DNA of 64,000 nt from Paragorgia papillata. Its lineage: Eukaryota; Cnidaria; Anthozoa; Scleralcyonacea; Coralliidae. The notes beneath the pieces were generated by a model. That model was not told the DNA's origin, ran no database searches, and was given only the letters and a program-made list of their open reading frames with translations. Positions 41,587-50,840 of this stretch are shown here, in pieces. Made by a program: the position numbers and the translations under genes. Within the stretch, counting starts at the first letter, position 1. The number at the start of each line of letters is the position of its first letter. Location: NCBI GenBank assembly GCA_035771165.1, contig JAWNZC010000314.1, positions 3,631,001 to 3,695,000 of the forward strand, in the 5' to 3' direction.

Positions 41587-42898
41587 CACTGACCTATATA
41601 TATAACTGGACTGCGTGCTCCTATGACCTTTGAGTTAGGAAAAGTGTCCCCAAAATCGTTTTCAAAATGGCGGCATTTATGGGTCCTTTTGCTAATGGTG
41701 AAGGTCGCTGACCGATACCTAAGAATCTCTAGTTCGTGTTGGACATGTTCGGTATTTCGCTTTTTTTTTAAGAAAACTAAGCTATTTAGTCGGATAAACT
41801 GTACGTATGTTGTAGCCAGATGAATTATCTTTCTTCCAGTATATTTGATAGCTTCTACAGTGGTTTATTTTTCGAGAAAACATTCGGAGAAGACATTATA
41901 ATACATACGGGGGGAAAATTCAAAATAGCGGCCGCTATTATGATTTGGACATGTTTGGTATTTCGCTTTTTTTAGGGAAACTAAGCTATTTAGTCGGATA
42001 AACTGCACGTATGTTATAGCAAGGTGAATTATCTTTCTGCCAATATATTTTATAACTTCTACAGTGGATTATTTCTTGAGAAAACGTTCGGAGTAGACGG
42101 ACTTGGCAAACTTTGTCGAATTTTCTGTCAGAATTTTTGCCAAGTCAGCGAGTTTGTGTAAACAAAATACTTGTTGAGCGACCCGGGATGTTTTCATGAT
42201 AAGAGTCTTATTGTAGTTCTGATAATAATAATCCTAGACAATTACTGTTGTAGCTTTCTAGCAGTCTGAATTAAAGACGTGCCGGCCGGCGGTACCGCAC
42301 GAACACTTGGCAATAAAATAAACAAGACTGTCAATACACATGGTCATGGAAATCTACAAACATTTCGTTTTGTGAAGTCGCCAGCTCTATAAAGAACCGC
42401 TGAAGATCACGAGAAAATCGTAAAGAAGCGAGGCGTACCGAGTTCTTCTTAGGGGCTGTTTACATGGGAGGCGATATTCCTATTTGCTCAGACAAATAAT
42501 CCAGCAGGCCGTTCCACAAGAAATTAACAATGACCAACGTGCATGCATTAACTCTTTCCTGTCCTAATTTATTGTAGACTGAAAGCCAGCCGCCGATCTC
42601 ATCTTGTTCTAAATTTATTGGTCTTTACTTTTTAGTATTTTGTTCTAGCTAACGCAGTAACGCCAGACGATATTATTCACCTCTGGGGAAGCCCTCGCAT
42701 AGGAACGATTTATTAATAAAGTAAGACTGAAATCGCTTTGTATTTACATAAATATTCTTTTTTCCTACGATAAGTACATGTCAGTGGTCGCTACCATTAG
42801 CAGAAGGACCCATAAACGCCGCCATTTTGAAAGTGAAAATGGGGACACATTTTAATTTTGGCCAGCACCCGCAGTCCAGTTATATATATAGGTCAGTG
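41587..42898. mobile_element. hAT-like element, CACTGACC family, 8-bp TSD
   Basis: GTTATTTT at 41579-41586 and 42899-42906. Termini CACTGACCTATATATATAAC and TTATATATATAGGTCAGTG. Inside, TTCAAAATGGCGGCATTTAT and its inverse CGCCGCCATTTTGAAAG mark longer arms. A segment of about 150 bp (GGACATGTTYGGTATTTCGC ... GAGAAAACRTTCGGAG) is duplicated in tandem at 41742 and 41947. Non-coding. Confidence 0.85.
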
Positions 42899-43574
42899 GT
42901 TATTTTAACTCCAAAATTCGGGGGTTACTTTAACTCCGAGAGTGGAGTACTTTTTACTCCCCAAATCGGATAGTTTTGAACCTTTTTTATTAACTCCTGT
43001 TTTGGGAGTTAAAATTACTCCCTGAAAATAACAGTGTGTGTATCATGTTTTGAAAGCACAAAATACTTTTGCCTTGACTCGTGCCCCATTTTTCCAAGGA
43101 TGTACCTGAATGTATCTCTGGATACTCGAAACGGTTTTTTTTAAACGAACATTCGAGTATGTATTCCAATGCAAACATGATTAAAGCAGTCCATCTCACG
43201 TCGTGACATGCAAACGACAGCATGAACTTAAACGAACAACATTAATAGTTGTATTGTTACGTGACAAAACAAGTAGAGTTGTCAGAAAGCAAAGTTGTAA
43301 CATGAGCACTCGTCGTTTACGTCGAAAAATAAGTGTGTTCACTTCTCCTGCGCGAATTGTGAAGCATTTTCCACAGCGAACATCGCTGTTGAACATTCAT
43401 ACTTCGCGCCATTTTGAAGTTTTGTTTGACTTCCCGCTGACCCAAAGAATCGTTGCTTTGATTCCGAATTCGTTTCAACAGCATTAAGTTCGACGTTTGA
43501 CCTTTAGGTCGACCCAAAATAGAAATTTAGTTCGTCTCAATTAAGTTCGTCGTTTGACGTAGGCAATAAGTGGC

Positions 43575-44350
43575 ATGACAGTAAGACGAAGAAGAAGACG
43601 TATTCCAAATGACACACGCCAAAGACTTGTTACAGCTTTTGAAGATGCACGCGAAGACTATCTAGTTGTTGCTGACACTTTAGGTGTTAACCGTTCGGCG
43701 GCCAGGGGTATTATAGTTGCTTTCCTGAGAGAAGGCAGAGTGGAATAACTACCAGGTGGCAGTGGACCAAACAGTTTCGGCAGTATATTTAACCTTACTA
43801 TATTTCGATTGTTGTTTCAACACTGCCTGCGCAGCACGCTACTTTTATTTCACTATTTAGAAATGTTACCATTTGCTTGGCCATATCACCAACTGCAGGT
43901 TTAATGCATCACACAACAATGCAGGGTGGTATGAATGGGGAAGGATTTAATGAGTTTTTAGTCAAACTTGCTGCCCGTCTCAACGAACACGAGTTGGCTT
44001 ACCTTATTTTGTTCACTTTATTGCTGTCAGTCCAAGAGAGTTCATCCGCCTAATGAAACTTCCGCCTTACTTACCATTTCTCAATATTGTCGAACCGAGG
44101 CAATTAGTGCCCTTAAAGCCGCAATTAAATACGACATCAGGCGACCTGAAGTGCAGGTAGAGATGGGGAGTCGGGTTGGAGCGAGGAACCAAGGTATTCC
44201 GCTATAGGAGAGTATCGGCAACACTGCTCCTTGAAGCAAGCGTTAGAGATATGGGCACAATAACCGTTCAAAAATGTGCGGCTTGGTACGGTTTATGCAG
44301 ACTTATAGTCCACGATGCTTAAACCGCGAGGTTGTCAAAGAAGGATAATT
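43575..44350 (+). pseudogene. IS630/Tc1-like DDE transposase pseudogene
   Basis: ATG at 43575 opens a basic N-terminus (MTVRRRRRRIPNDTRQRLVT) followed by a helix-turn-helix-like segment (DYLVVADTLGVNRSAARG) and a stop at 43746-43748. A repeat fragment (43775-43860) replaces the next part. Homology resumes near 43863 in the frame reading NVTICLAISPTAGLMHHTTM and FNEFLVKLAARLNEHELAYL. Later MKLPPYLPFLNIVE supplies the NxxE motif of the third catalytic acidic residue. The frame then shifts, and a tail with GTITVQKCAAWYR-type sequence follows in another frame. The first and second catalytic Asp regions are missing. The order fits the DDE_3/IS630-like family. It is multiply broken: premature stop, internal deletion, at least one frameshift and a mariner MITE near the end. 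Confidence 0.75.
43775..43860. repeat. Half copy of the GCAGTATATCTAACC repeat inside the transposase
   Basis: TTTCGGCAGTATATTTAACC then TTGTTTCAACACTGCCTGCG and CAGCACGCTACTTTTATT match 15174-15250. It sits exactly where the middle of the transposase is missing. Confidence 0.75.
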
Positions 44351-44358
44351 GCGTTATA

Positions 44359-44638
44359 CAGTGTGTATAAAAAAACCCTGAACCCTTAGAAAACAACCTA
44401 TTGTAGTAGTTTGAAAGCCCTAAAAGCGCTGCGTTATAAATTAATCAGCACATAAGTTAAACGAAGCGAAAAAGCTTTTAAATACTTTCACCATGCATAC
44501 ACTTCAAGTTATCTTAATTTCCCAGGTGTATAAGACCGTGTGTTTTACGCATCTGTGGGTTCAGCGAAGTTCTTAGGGCTTTCAAACTACTACAATAGGT
44601 TGTTTTCTAAGGGTTCAGGTGTTTTTTTATACACACTG
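44359..44638. mobile_element. Tc1/mariner MITE with long perfect-looking TIRs
   Basis: TA at 44357-44358 and 44639-44640. Left CAGTGTGTATAAAAAAACCC, right GTTTTTTTATACACACTG. The arms continue as TGAACCCTTAGAAAACAACC / GGTTGTTTTCTAAGGGTTCA and TATTGTAGTAGTTTGAAAGC / GCTTTCAAACTACTACAATA. 280 bp. The high arm identity suggests a young copy. It lies in the degenerate 3' end of the transposase pseudogene. Confidence 0.9.
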
Positions 44639-44819
44639 TAGAAGTGATTTTTACGTTACACGTACTTGAAATTTCTTTGTTGTTAACGTTTGTATTATGA
44701 TCTTATTGTGCGTTCCATCACGTTAATGATAAGACAATTGTGAAATGCCTGATGATGTTATTGAATTACTTTTTGTATATGTAAATGCATTATTGAAAAG
44801 CAAAGAATGTTAATAAAGT

Positions 44820-44857
44820 ACAATTAACCCTTTCACGCATGGCTCTCCGAGACTTCT

Positions 44858-44890
<33 letters not shown>

Positions 44891-45235
44891 CATAGTTAAT
44901 AGAAAATATACATGGTTTGGAAACCCGGCAACCTTCAAAGCGGTTAACAATCAAGCTACGATTGATGTTGAAAGGTACATGAAGGTGCACAAATCCTTTG
45001 TTTTAGGTTTATTAATATTTAAACAGTACGGTTGAGTGATTGAACCCAAACGTTGCTATTGGATGATTGCTTCATTATACAGAAAACACAATATGTTCAA
45101 TAACCGTAAAAGTGCACAAATTTCCATAAACCTGAACAAAAACATAAAACAATGACTTTGGTTGAGCTTCCAAACCATGTTTCTATTAACTATGGTTAGA
45201 CAGAGTTAAAAAGAGAAAGTTGTTCTACAACAACG
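44820..45235. repeat. GAGTAAAATCGTCTGGCG interspersed repeat, split by a MITE
   Basis: AACCCTTTCACGCATGGCTC...GACGAGTAAAATCGTCTGGC (44823-44890), then the insertion 44891-45194, then AGAGTTAAAAAGAG. The same repeat family lies at 1325-1400 and around the minisatellite at 20.9 kb. Confidence 0.7.
44891..45194. mobile_element. CATRGTTAATAGAAC MITE, copy 2 (7-bp TSD)
   Basis: GTTAGAC at 44884-44890 and 45195-45201. Termini CATAGTTAATAGAAAATATA and TTTCTATTAACTATG. 304 bp. Inside, AACAAAAACATA and ATTGGATGATTGCTTCATTA match copy 1. Confidence 0.87.
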
Positions 45236-45471
45236 ATGCGCATGAAAGGTTTAATTACAATGAATACCGTTCGCGTTATTGAACATCCTTTAGTTTTATT
45301 GACCGTTTTATTTCTTTAAATGAAGAGCAAAAGGTGTATTCTTGAGTTTGACAAACGTCTATACTGTATCAATCGATGCATTACCTTACACATTTGTTCA
45401 TACCGGTGGTCCGGTACCCTACACAAAAATGTATGTAGTACAGGTAACTGTATTTTCATTTGATTCTACAG

Positions 45472-45528
45472 GCCAAATATCGAAAGAAAGGTTCCAGAAA
45501 AAAAACAAAAATAGGTGACCGTTTTCAG
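45472..45528 (+). CDS. Candidate basic exon X (19 codons, phase 0-0)
   Basis: Strong acceptor (TTTTCATTTGATTCTACAG|GCC) and donor (TTTTCAG|GTAATG) bound 57 bp open in phase 0, encoding AKYRKKGSRKKTKIGDRFQ. The Lys/Arg-rich core could be a nuclear-localisation or nucleic-acid-contact segment. It is not coiled coil. It matches the 0-0 phase of its neighbours and lies between zipper copies E and F. It could also be chance, because it is so short. Confidence 0.4.
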
Positions 45529-45974
45529 GTAATGATGTCTTACTATTTAAGTTCTTGAATGTTGACACTCATACTGCATGGGCCTAAATCATCACAGGGG
45601 TGTCACCAGCCCTGGAAAAGTGAGGGTGACTAGGAGATTCAGTTGTGTACAAGCCAATCATTGGCCAGTGGAATGTCTGACAGACTACTGATTATACATG
45701 TAGTCCCGTATTATGACAAATCTGCATGACCATTGAGTTATGGACATTATACGGTAATCTCCTTGAAAACTGGACAGGATTAGATCACCTGAACTCTCAA
45801 TTATTTCTCGCTTATTTTCTACATTTGGGGGAACCCTGAAAGTGACACGAGGATCAATGTATACCGTAGTTCCAGAAGTTCGAGAAAGTATCCTTAGCCT
45901 TCCCGTCCCCCATAAAAGGCGCTAGACACCAAGAATGGTGGGTCAATGATTGATTGCTTTTAGGAAAATCTGTG

Positions 45975-46010
45975 GAAGTTTGGGGGGGGGGGTGGGGGGG
46001 GGGGGGGACT
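45975..46010. repeat. Poly-G tract
   Basis: TTTGG then G-runs of 10 and about 13 separated by a T. G4-prone. Confidence 0.9.
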
Positions 46011-46029
46011 AGACAAATATGTTTAACTA

Positions 46030-46740
46030 CACAATGAGAGATCTGTACGCAATATATCATACACGAGAAGCCGTTTAATATCTGATTTGAAAACACCGAG
46101 AAGTGTGTTGAAAAACGAGGCGATAGCCAAGTTTTTTAACTCACTTCTCGGTGTTTTTAAATCAGTTGTGTTTTCCTCATGAATTATTAATGAGTTTGAG
46201 AAAGTCATTTCTCATGAATCTCATGAATAACTCATTAATAATTCACGAGAATAATTCAATTAGCCAATCAGAGAAAATATTTGGTCATGTGCATGAGTTT
46301 TGAAACCCGGTAAAGGTCGCGCAAACTGAATTTATAATTAAGAAATCAGATAATAAACGGCACAAACAAAGAACCGTTTATTACCACATTTCTTAATTAT
46401 AGATTCAACGTGAAACCATTGTCTAATCCAATATCACCAAGTCCCTCTACTATAATTGACGATTGAGAAGCTATTTCATAAACTCGTGCATCGCGTTTTA
46501 CCAGGGATTGTAAACACTCGAGAACAACAAAAACCAGTCGGCCTATTACCTCGTAATTTTCAATGTTCTCTCGTGTTTGTAAAACATTTACTCGGCTTGT
46601 AGCCTCGTGATTTTCATTATTCTCTATATTATGTTTTACAAACACTCGAGAACAATGAAAATTACTCGGTTAACGGCCTCGTGATTTTCATTGTCCTCTC
46701 CTGTTTGTATAACCCATGATAAAACACTCCCACTCGTTTA
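46030..46740. repeat. ATTCATGAGG-family hairpins and CGTGATTTTCATTGTTCTC tandem modules
   Basis: 46050-46200 carries AAACACCGAGAAGTG / CACTTCTCGGTGTTT and TCATGAATTATTAATGAG. At 46505-46720, CACTCGAGAACAA..AAA and CCTCGTGATTTTCATT words alternate in both orientations, forming several small hairpins. Confidence 0.6.
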
Positions 46741-47129
46741 TGAAATATTACTTGCAACTCACTTTTCACCCAAATCTTCGGAAGTTCGTTCCGAAGTTCG
46801 CAAGTTCGTTGGGAAGTTCAAAGTTCGTTTTGAACTGCGCATTTGATTGGCTGCTAGGAGCCAAGCAACCAATCAAATGCAGATTTCAAATGCGGATTTC
46901 GAAGCCACTGATTCATTCACTCATTTGTGAATGAAAGGTTATACTGATTAGGGTTTATATAACCGCGTTTCAGAAACCCAATTGATTTCAAAAAATTTTC
47001 GGACCACAAATTTTATAAGCCCCATTTCTCGGAATAACCAAACTCTGGCCGAAACAATATAGAAATATATACCAGTATACACATTATTTGTCAATTTAGC
47101 TAATTATAGCCGTAATATTGTTTTGACAG

Positions 47130-47225
47130 CTGCAACAATCTGCAGTGGAGAACAACCAGCTAAAACAGAAACTCACATCAATGCAGGACTCGATGAGTAC
47201 GCACATAGAAGATCTTGAAAGTCAG
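47130..47225 (+). CDS. Zipper exon F (32 codons), copy 2 of 3
   Basis: Acceptor ATTGTTTTGACAG|CTGCAACAA and donor GAAAGTCAG|GTATTG; 96 bp, phase 0-0. The peptide starts LQQSAVENNQLKQKLTSMQD and ends HIEDLESQ. It aligns with exons E and G but is four residues longer in its second half, equivalent to a stutter (three heptads plus an 11-residue hendecad). Position a residues L, N, L, M, L. The splice-flank sequence TTGTTTTGACAG is conserved with both other copies. E and G are more alike than either is to F, although F lies between them. Confidence 0.77.
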
Positions 47226-47271
47226 GTATTGTGATCATATACATGATTGCCTTCAACTAGGTATTGTAGTA

Positions 47272-47298
47272 TGTATATATATATATATATATATATGG
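47272..47298. repeat. (TA)n microsatellite
   Basis: GTATG then a TA run, immediately 5' of the microsatellite-tailed repeat. Confidence 0.9.
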
Positions 47299-47299
47299 A

Positions 47300-47482
47300 G
47301 GTTTGAGCACTCTGGGCCCATGCGCACTTCACGCTATCTGAATGTACTTCACCGATGCTGTCCCACATCCGGTTGTCACCGTCAATCGCATGTGTATAAG
47401 TAATTGATGAAATTCATTCAGATTGTTCCAAGCTACACTGAAGAGCTGTTGTACAGCGAAACACCGTGTCTGTAGATTGAAC
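47300..47482 (+). repeat. Microsatellite-tailed interspersed repeat, copy 3
   Basis: GTTTGAGCACTCTGGGCCCA ... CATGTGTATAAGTAATTGAT ... CACCGTGTCTGTAGATTGAA then CT(AGGT)n. Nearly identical to the reverse complement of 6899-7086. Confidence 0.8.
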
Positions 47483-47799
47483 TAGGTAGGTAGGTAGGTA
47501 GGTAGGTAGGTAGGTAGGTAGGTAGGTAGGTAGGTAGGTAGGTAGGTAGGTAGGTAGGTAGGTAGGTAGGTAGGTAGGTAGGTAGGTAGGTAGGTAGGTA
47601 GGTAGGTAGGTAGGTAGGTAGGTAGGTAGGTAGGTAGGTAGGTAGGTAGGTAGGTAGGTAGGTAGGTAGGTAGGTAGGTAGGTAGGTAGGTAGGTAGGTA
47701 GGTAGGTAGGTAGGTAGGTAGGTAGGTAGGTAGGTAGGTAGGTAGGTAGGTAGGTAGGTAGGTAGGTAGGTAGGTAGGTAGGTAGGTAGGTAGGTAGGT
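47483..47799. repeat. (AGGT)n tetranucleotide array, about 79 units
   Basis: Uninterrupted AGGT/GGTA repeat of about 317 bp, without a single visible substitution. It begins at the 3' junction of the repeat above. Confidence 0.97.
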
Positions 47800-48112
47800 T
47801 TTATTTAAAAAAATGAACGTAAATAAAATCTATCTTGCTCTATCTTCAAAAGTATGGAGCACTCTGTTGTCTATTGTAAACGACTACTTGAACTATATAT
47901 ACAAACGAGCACGTGTGATTTTGTTCACGGAATGTCGGACAGTGCCTTCCTACCCCTTTTTCTACGAGCAGGCTCTGGAATTAAACTTATATATTTGTGT
48001 ATGTACAGTATTTTTATTCCCAGTAGTGTATATAACAGGTAGATTCTATGTTGGCGTTGTCAATTCAGTTTATGGATGCACAGATGACGTCACAATGTTA
48101 ACGTTGTAAGAG

Positions 48113-48523
48113 CACTGACCTATATATAACTGGACTGCGGGTGCTGCCCAAAAATGTGTGACCATTTTCAGATTCAAAAGGCTTCTGACTGACGGATTTT
48201 GACGGTCTTTCACTGTCCCAGTCTGGACCGTCTGGTAGTTTGTCGTCCGGCTTTCTTGTTTTAACGACGGGAAAATAGACAGACGATGGAAATCGTTTCG
48301 TTTAGCGGACTATAAAACACCTAACGAGTAACGACGAGTTTCTTGTCTAAAATATGCAATTTTAAATACTTGTGTCAACAGTCCGGTCCTTAGGTATCGG
48401 TCAGCGACCATTACCATTAGCAGAAGGACCTATAAATGCCGCCATTTTGAAACTAAAATGGTCACACTTTTCCCAACTCAAAAGTAATAGGAGCACGCAG
48501 TCCAGTTATATATAGGTCAGTGG
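48113..48523. mobile_element. hAT-like MITE, CACTGACC family (uninterrupted copy)
   Basis: Target flanks TGTAAGAG (48105-48112) and GGTAAGAG (48524-48531), 7 of 8 matching. Termini CACTGACCTATATATAACTG and CAGTTATATATAGGTCAGTG. Contains TATGCAATTTTAAATACTTG, the empty site for the TTAA element at 34849. 411 bp. Confidence 0.87.
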
Positions 48524-48743
48524 GTAAGAGCAAAAAAGTGGTCCACGCGCAGTCGTGCATCTATAACTGAACAGACAGCGGCAAATGAAATACAATAAAA
48601 AATAGGGGGGAAATGCTTCTCAAAAAATTCTGGGACATTTTTGACGCATTAAAAAAGAGGAATCTCGTCAGCTGAAGTGATCCATGATCTATACAAATCA
48701 AGCAACGTCATTGGCTCGTGATATTATCGTTCCAGTGTACTTA

Positions 48744-49146
48744 GACCCCGTTTACACGATGCCGGTACAATTTGAAAACGGAACAAAATCATGCCGGTGT
48801 GTAAATACAGCCCAAAAAGTCTTGCGTTTACACGGTGCCGGTATAATATAATGACGGATTAGCATGTGACTATTCTCTTCCAATGAGAATTGAGAAGACT
48901 TTGTGAATACTGCTGACCCGAATACTGTTGTCGTATATATCGTGATTACCGTCATCAAACTGTTATGGCACGGGCGTTTACACGATACCGGTTAGTGTTC
49001 CGTTTTCATTTCATGCCGTCAAGGAACCCGTCTTCATTTTGTGCCGTTTTTATGTCATTTTTGTGCCGGTATCGTGTAAACGCAAGGCCTAAACGGCATG
49101 ATTTTGTTCCGTTTTCAAATTGTACCGGCATCGTGTAAACGGGGTC
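48744..49146. mobile_element. PIF/Harbinger-type MITE, copy 2
   Basis: TTA at 48741-48743 and 49147-49149. GACCCCGTTTACACGATGCC ... GGCATCGTGTAAACGGGGTC. Same orientation as copy 1 and very similar throughout (for example AATACTGCTGACCCGAATAC). 403 bp. The arms are better preserved than in copy 1. Confidence 0.9.
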
Positions 49147-49149
49147 TTA

Positions 49150-50220
49150 GAGTTCAATGGTGGGCAATTTGTCTGCGCTGACCAAGAAATTGCGGGTGTA
49201 AATCAATTGTTCTACCATTTTCTCTCAACAAATGAAAACATAACATACAAATATTTTAATATTTTCACCGTGGCTTCAAAACCAAACAGGGTTTAAAACA
49301 TTCTTTGTATGCTACACTTTATTTTGAGACCTTGTGTGTTACCGTGAAAATAGGGGCTGGTAGAATTTTCGGACATCGAAAATACTCAACTTGAATATCG
49401 TCTTATTTTAGTTTTTACATGTAAATTCTTTCTCCCGCAAACGACACATTGCAGTTTTGAGTCAACTTTTCCTGCTATATATAGTCAAACCTAAGCCTCA
49501 AGACAAAGAAATAACACTACGAAAAGAAATATATTTTTTGGAAACACCATTTTGTTTATATCTTTCGTGGGCGGGAAAATTATCACGCGTGTTGTCCACG
49601 AAATCTGCAAGATTCGATTATTCGCGCATGCGCAGACAAATTGCCCACCTGTTGGCCCCCGTTACTTTTGGGATTAGCTATTTTCGGGTGGTAAAAAAGT
49701 GTTAGTAAGACAGCTAGACAAAAAATATTTGATTGAGAAGTTACTTTTATCTTTCTTAGTTCTTATACTCGCACGTTAGTTCCATGAATTTAGATAGTGT
49801 CTTGGAAATTTGCACCATTTTTGTAAAAAAAGTTGTAACCATTGAGTCGTTACTTTCTTTTGTGCACGCGTTACATACATGCATACACGTGTCTATAGAG
49901 ATCATGTCAGTGCATAACTGCTTGTGGGTATCTGTTTCACATAAAAAGTTATATCGGTTAAATGTAACGGGCGTTACTTTTGGGTAGCCGTTACTTTCGG
50001 GGGGCCGCTAACGTCTGAGCTTATAAATATGGGCACATATGGGGTATGATTACAGGACTCGAAACCCGGTCAGGCCAACCCCAAGCCATGCTACTGTAGC
50101 CATATGGTGGATTGAGTCCCGTGTATCTAGAACTCGCAGTTTTCTACTATAGATCAACATCTGGTGACATCATGTACTGCAAAAACTAATAAATTAATTT
50201 TAGAAATTTTAAGCTGTTAA
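49150..50220. other. Intron, nothing recognised
   Basis: No exon or bounded repeat. Short + strand ORFs at 49457-49705 and 49784-49987 have no coding features. Confidence 0.45.
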
Positions 50221-50224
50221 ATTA

Positions 50225-50840
50225 TACGAGTAGACGTTACGCTACATTATAAGACGTTGCGCTACATTGTAAAACGTTGCGTTACATTGTAAGACCACAG
50301 AATAGAAATACGACCAGAAGTCCAACTCGCGTGACAACTTGTCCGCTTTTCTTTAATGTGCATGCGCGATATTTTACGCCATCCTACGCGATCCTACGCA
50401 ATGTCCTACGTCATCTTACGCAATCCTGGCAAGTTCCCCCGGCAGTTTTAACCTTCTTTTGTAGGCACCCAAACTGCCGGGGGAACTTGCCAGGATTGCG
50501 TAGGATGGCGAGGAATCCAGATGCGCGAGGCGACATGCGTGCGGATAGAAACTTCAAAGGTTCTGACGCGAGTTGGACTTCAGGTCGTATTTCTATTCTG
50601 TGATAAGACGTTGGTTACATTGTAAGACATTGCGCTACATTGTAATACATTACGCTACATTCTAAGACGTTGCGTTACATTTTAAGACATTGCGCTACAT
50701 TGTAATACATACTTTGTAATACATTACGCTACATTCTAAGACGTTGCGTTACATTTTAAGACATTGCGCTACATTGTAATACATACTTTGTAATACATTA
50801 CGCTACATTCTAAGACACAACGCTACATTGCAAGACGTTA
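50225..50840. repeat. 20-bp tandem repeat (ACATTGTAAGACGTTGCGYT), split by a MITE
   Basis: Units such as GCTACATTGTAAGACGTTGC recur 3-4 times before 50296 and about 10 times after 50602, with a 57-bp higher-order duplication at 50707-50815. The array is interrupted by the hairpin element 50296-50602. Confidence 0.85.
50296..50602. mobile_element. CACAGAATAGAAATACGACC foldback MITE
   Basis: Left CACAGAATAGAAATACGACC, right GGTCGTATTTCTATTCTGTG; then AGTCCAACTCGCGT / ACGCGAGTTGGACT and CAATCCTGGCAAGTTCCCCC / GGGGGAACTTGCCAGGATTG. TAAGAC flanks both sides (within the tandem array). 307 bp. Confidence 0.85.

Larger units (their letters stand above)
40580..43022. mobile_element. GGAGTAATTTTAACTCC element, host of two further insertions
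   Basis: Terminal 17-mers GGAGTAATTTTAACTCC (40580) and GGAGTTAAAATTACTCC (43006-43022) with many subterminal GGAGT / ACTCC words (for example GGGGGAGTAAATT, CCAAAATTCGGGGG). About 0.7 kb of its own sequence remains once the insertions at 41027-41430 and 41587-42898 are removed. Superfamily unassigned. Confidence 0.7.
39965..43565. mobile_element. Outermost element of a nested cluster (GTCAAACGTCGAACTT ends)
   Basis: Left GCCTAGGTCAAACGTCGAAC (about 39965) and right AAGTTCGTCGTTTGACGTAGGC (about 43543) are inverted, with further GTCAAACGTCGA / TTCGACGTTTGACC copies inside each end. Its body is interrupted by the elements at 40079-40398 and 40580-43022. The remaining own sequence carries ORFs on both strands near 43200-43500 without family features. 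The transposase pseudogene at 43575 begins 10 bp outside the right end. Confidence 0.6.

Noticed and set aside
43203..43487. 94-codon + strand and overlapping minus-strand ORFs near the right end of the nested element
   Set aside because: Both strands are equally open and no motif is visible; likely non-coding element sequence.
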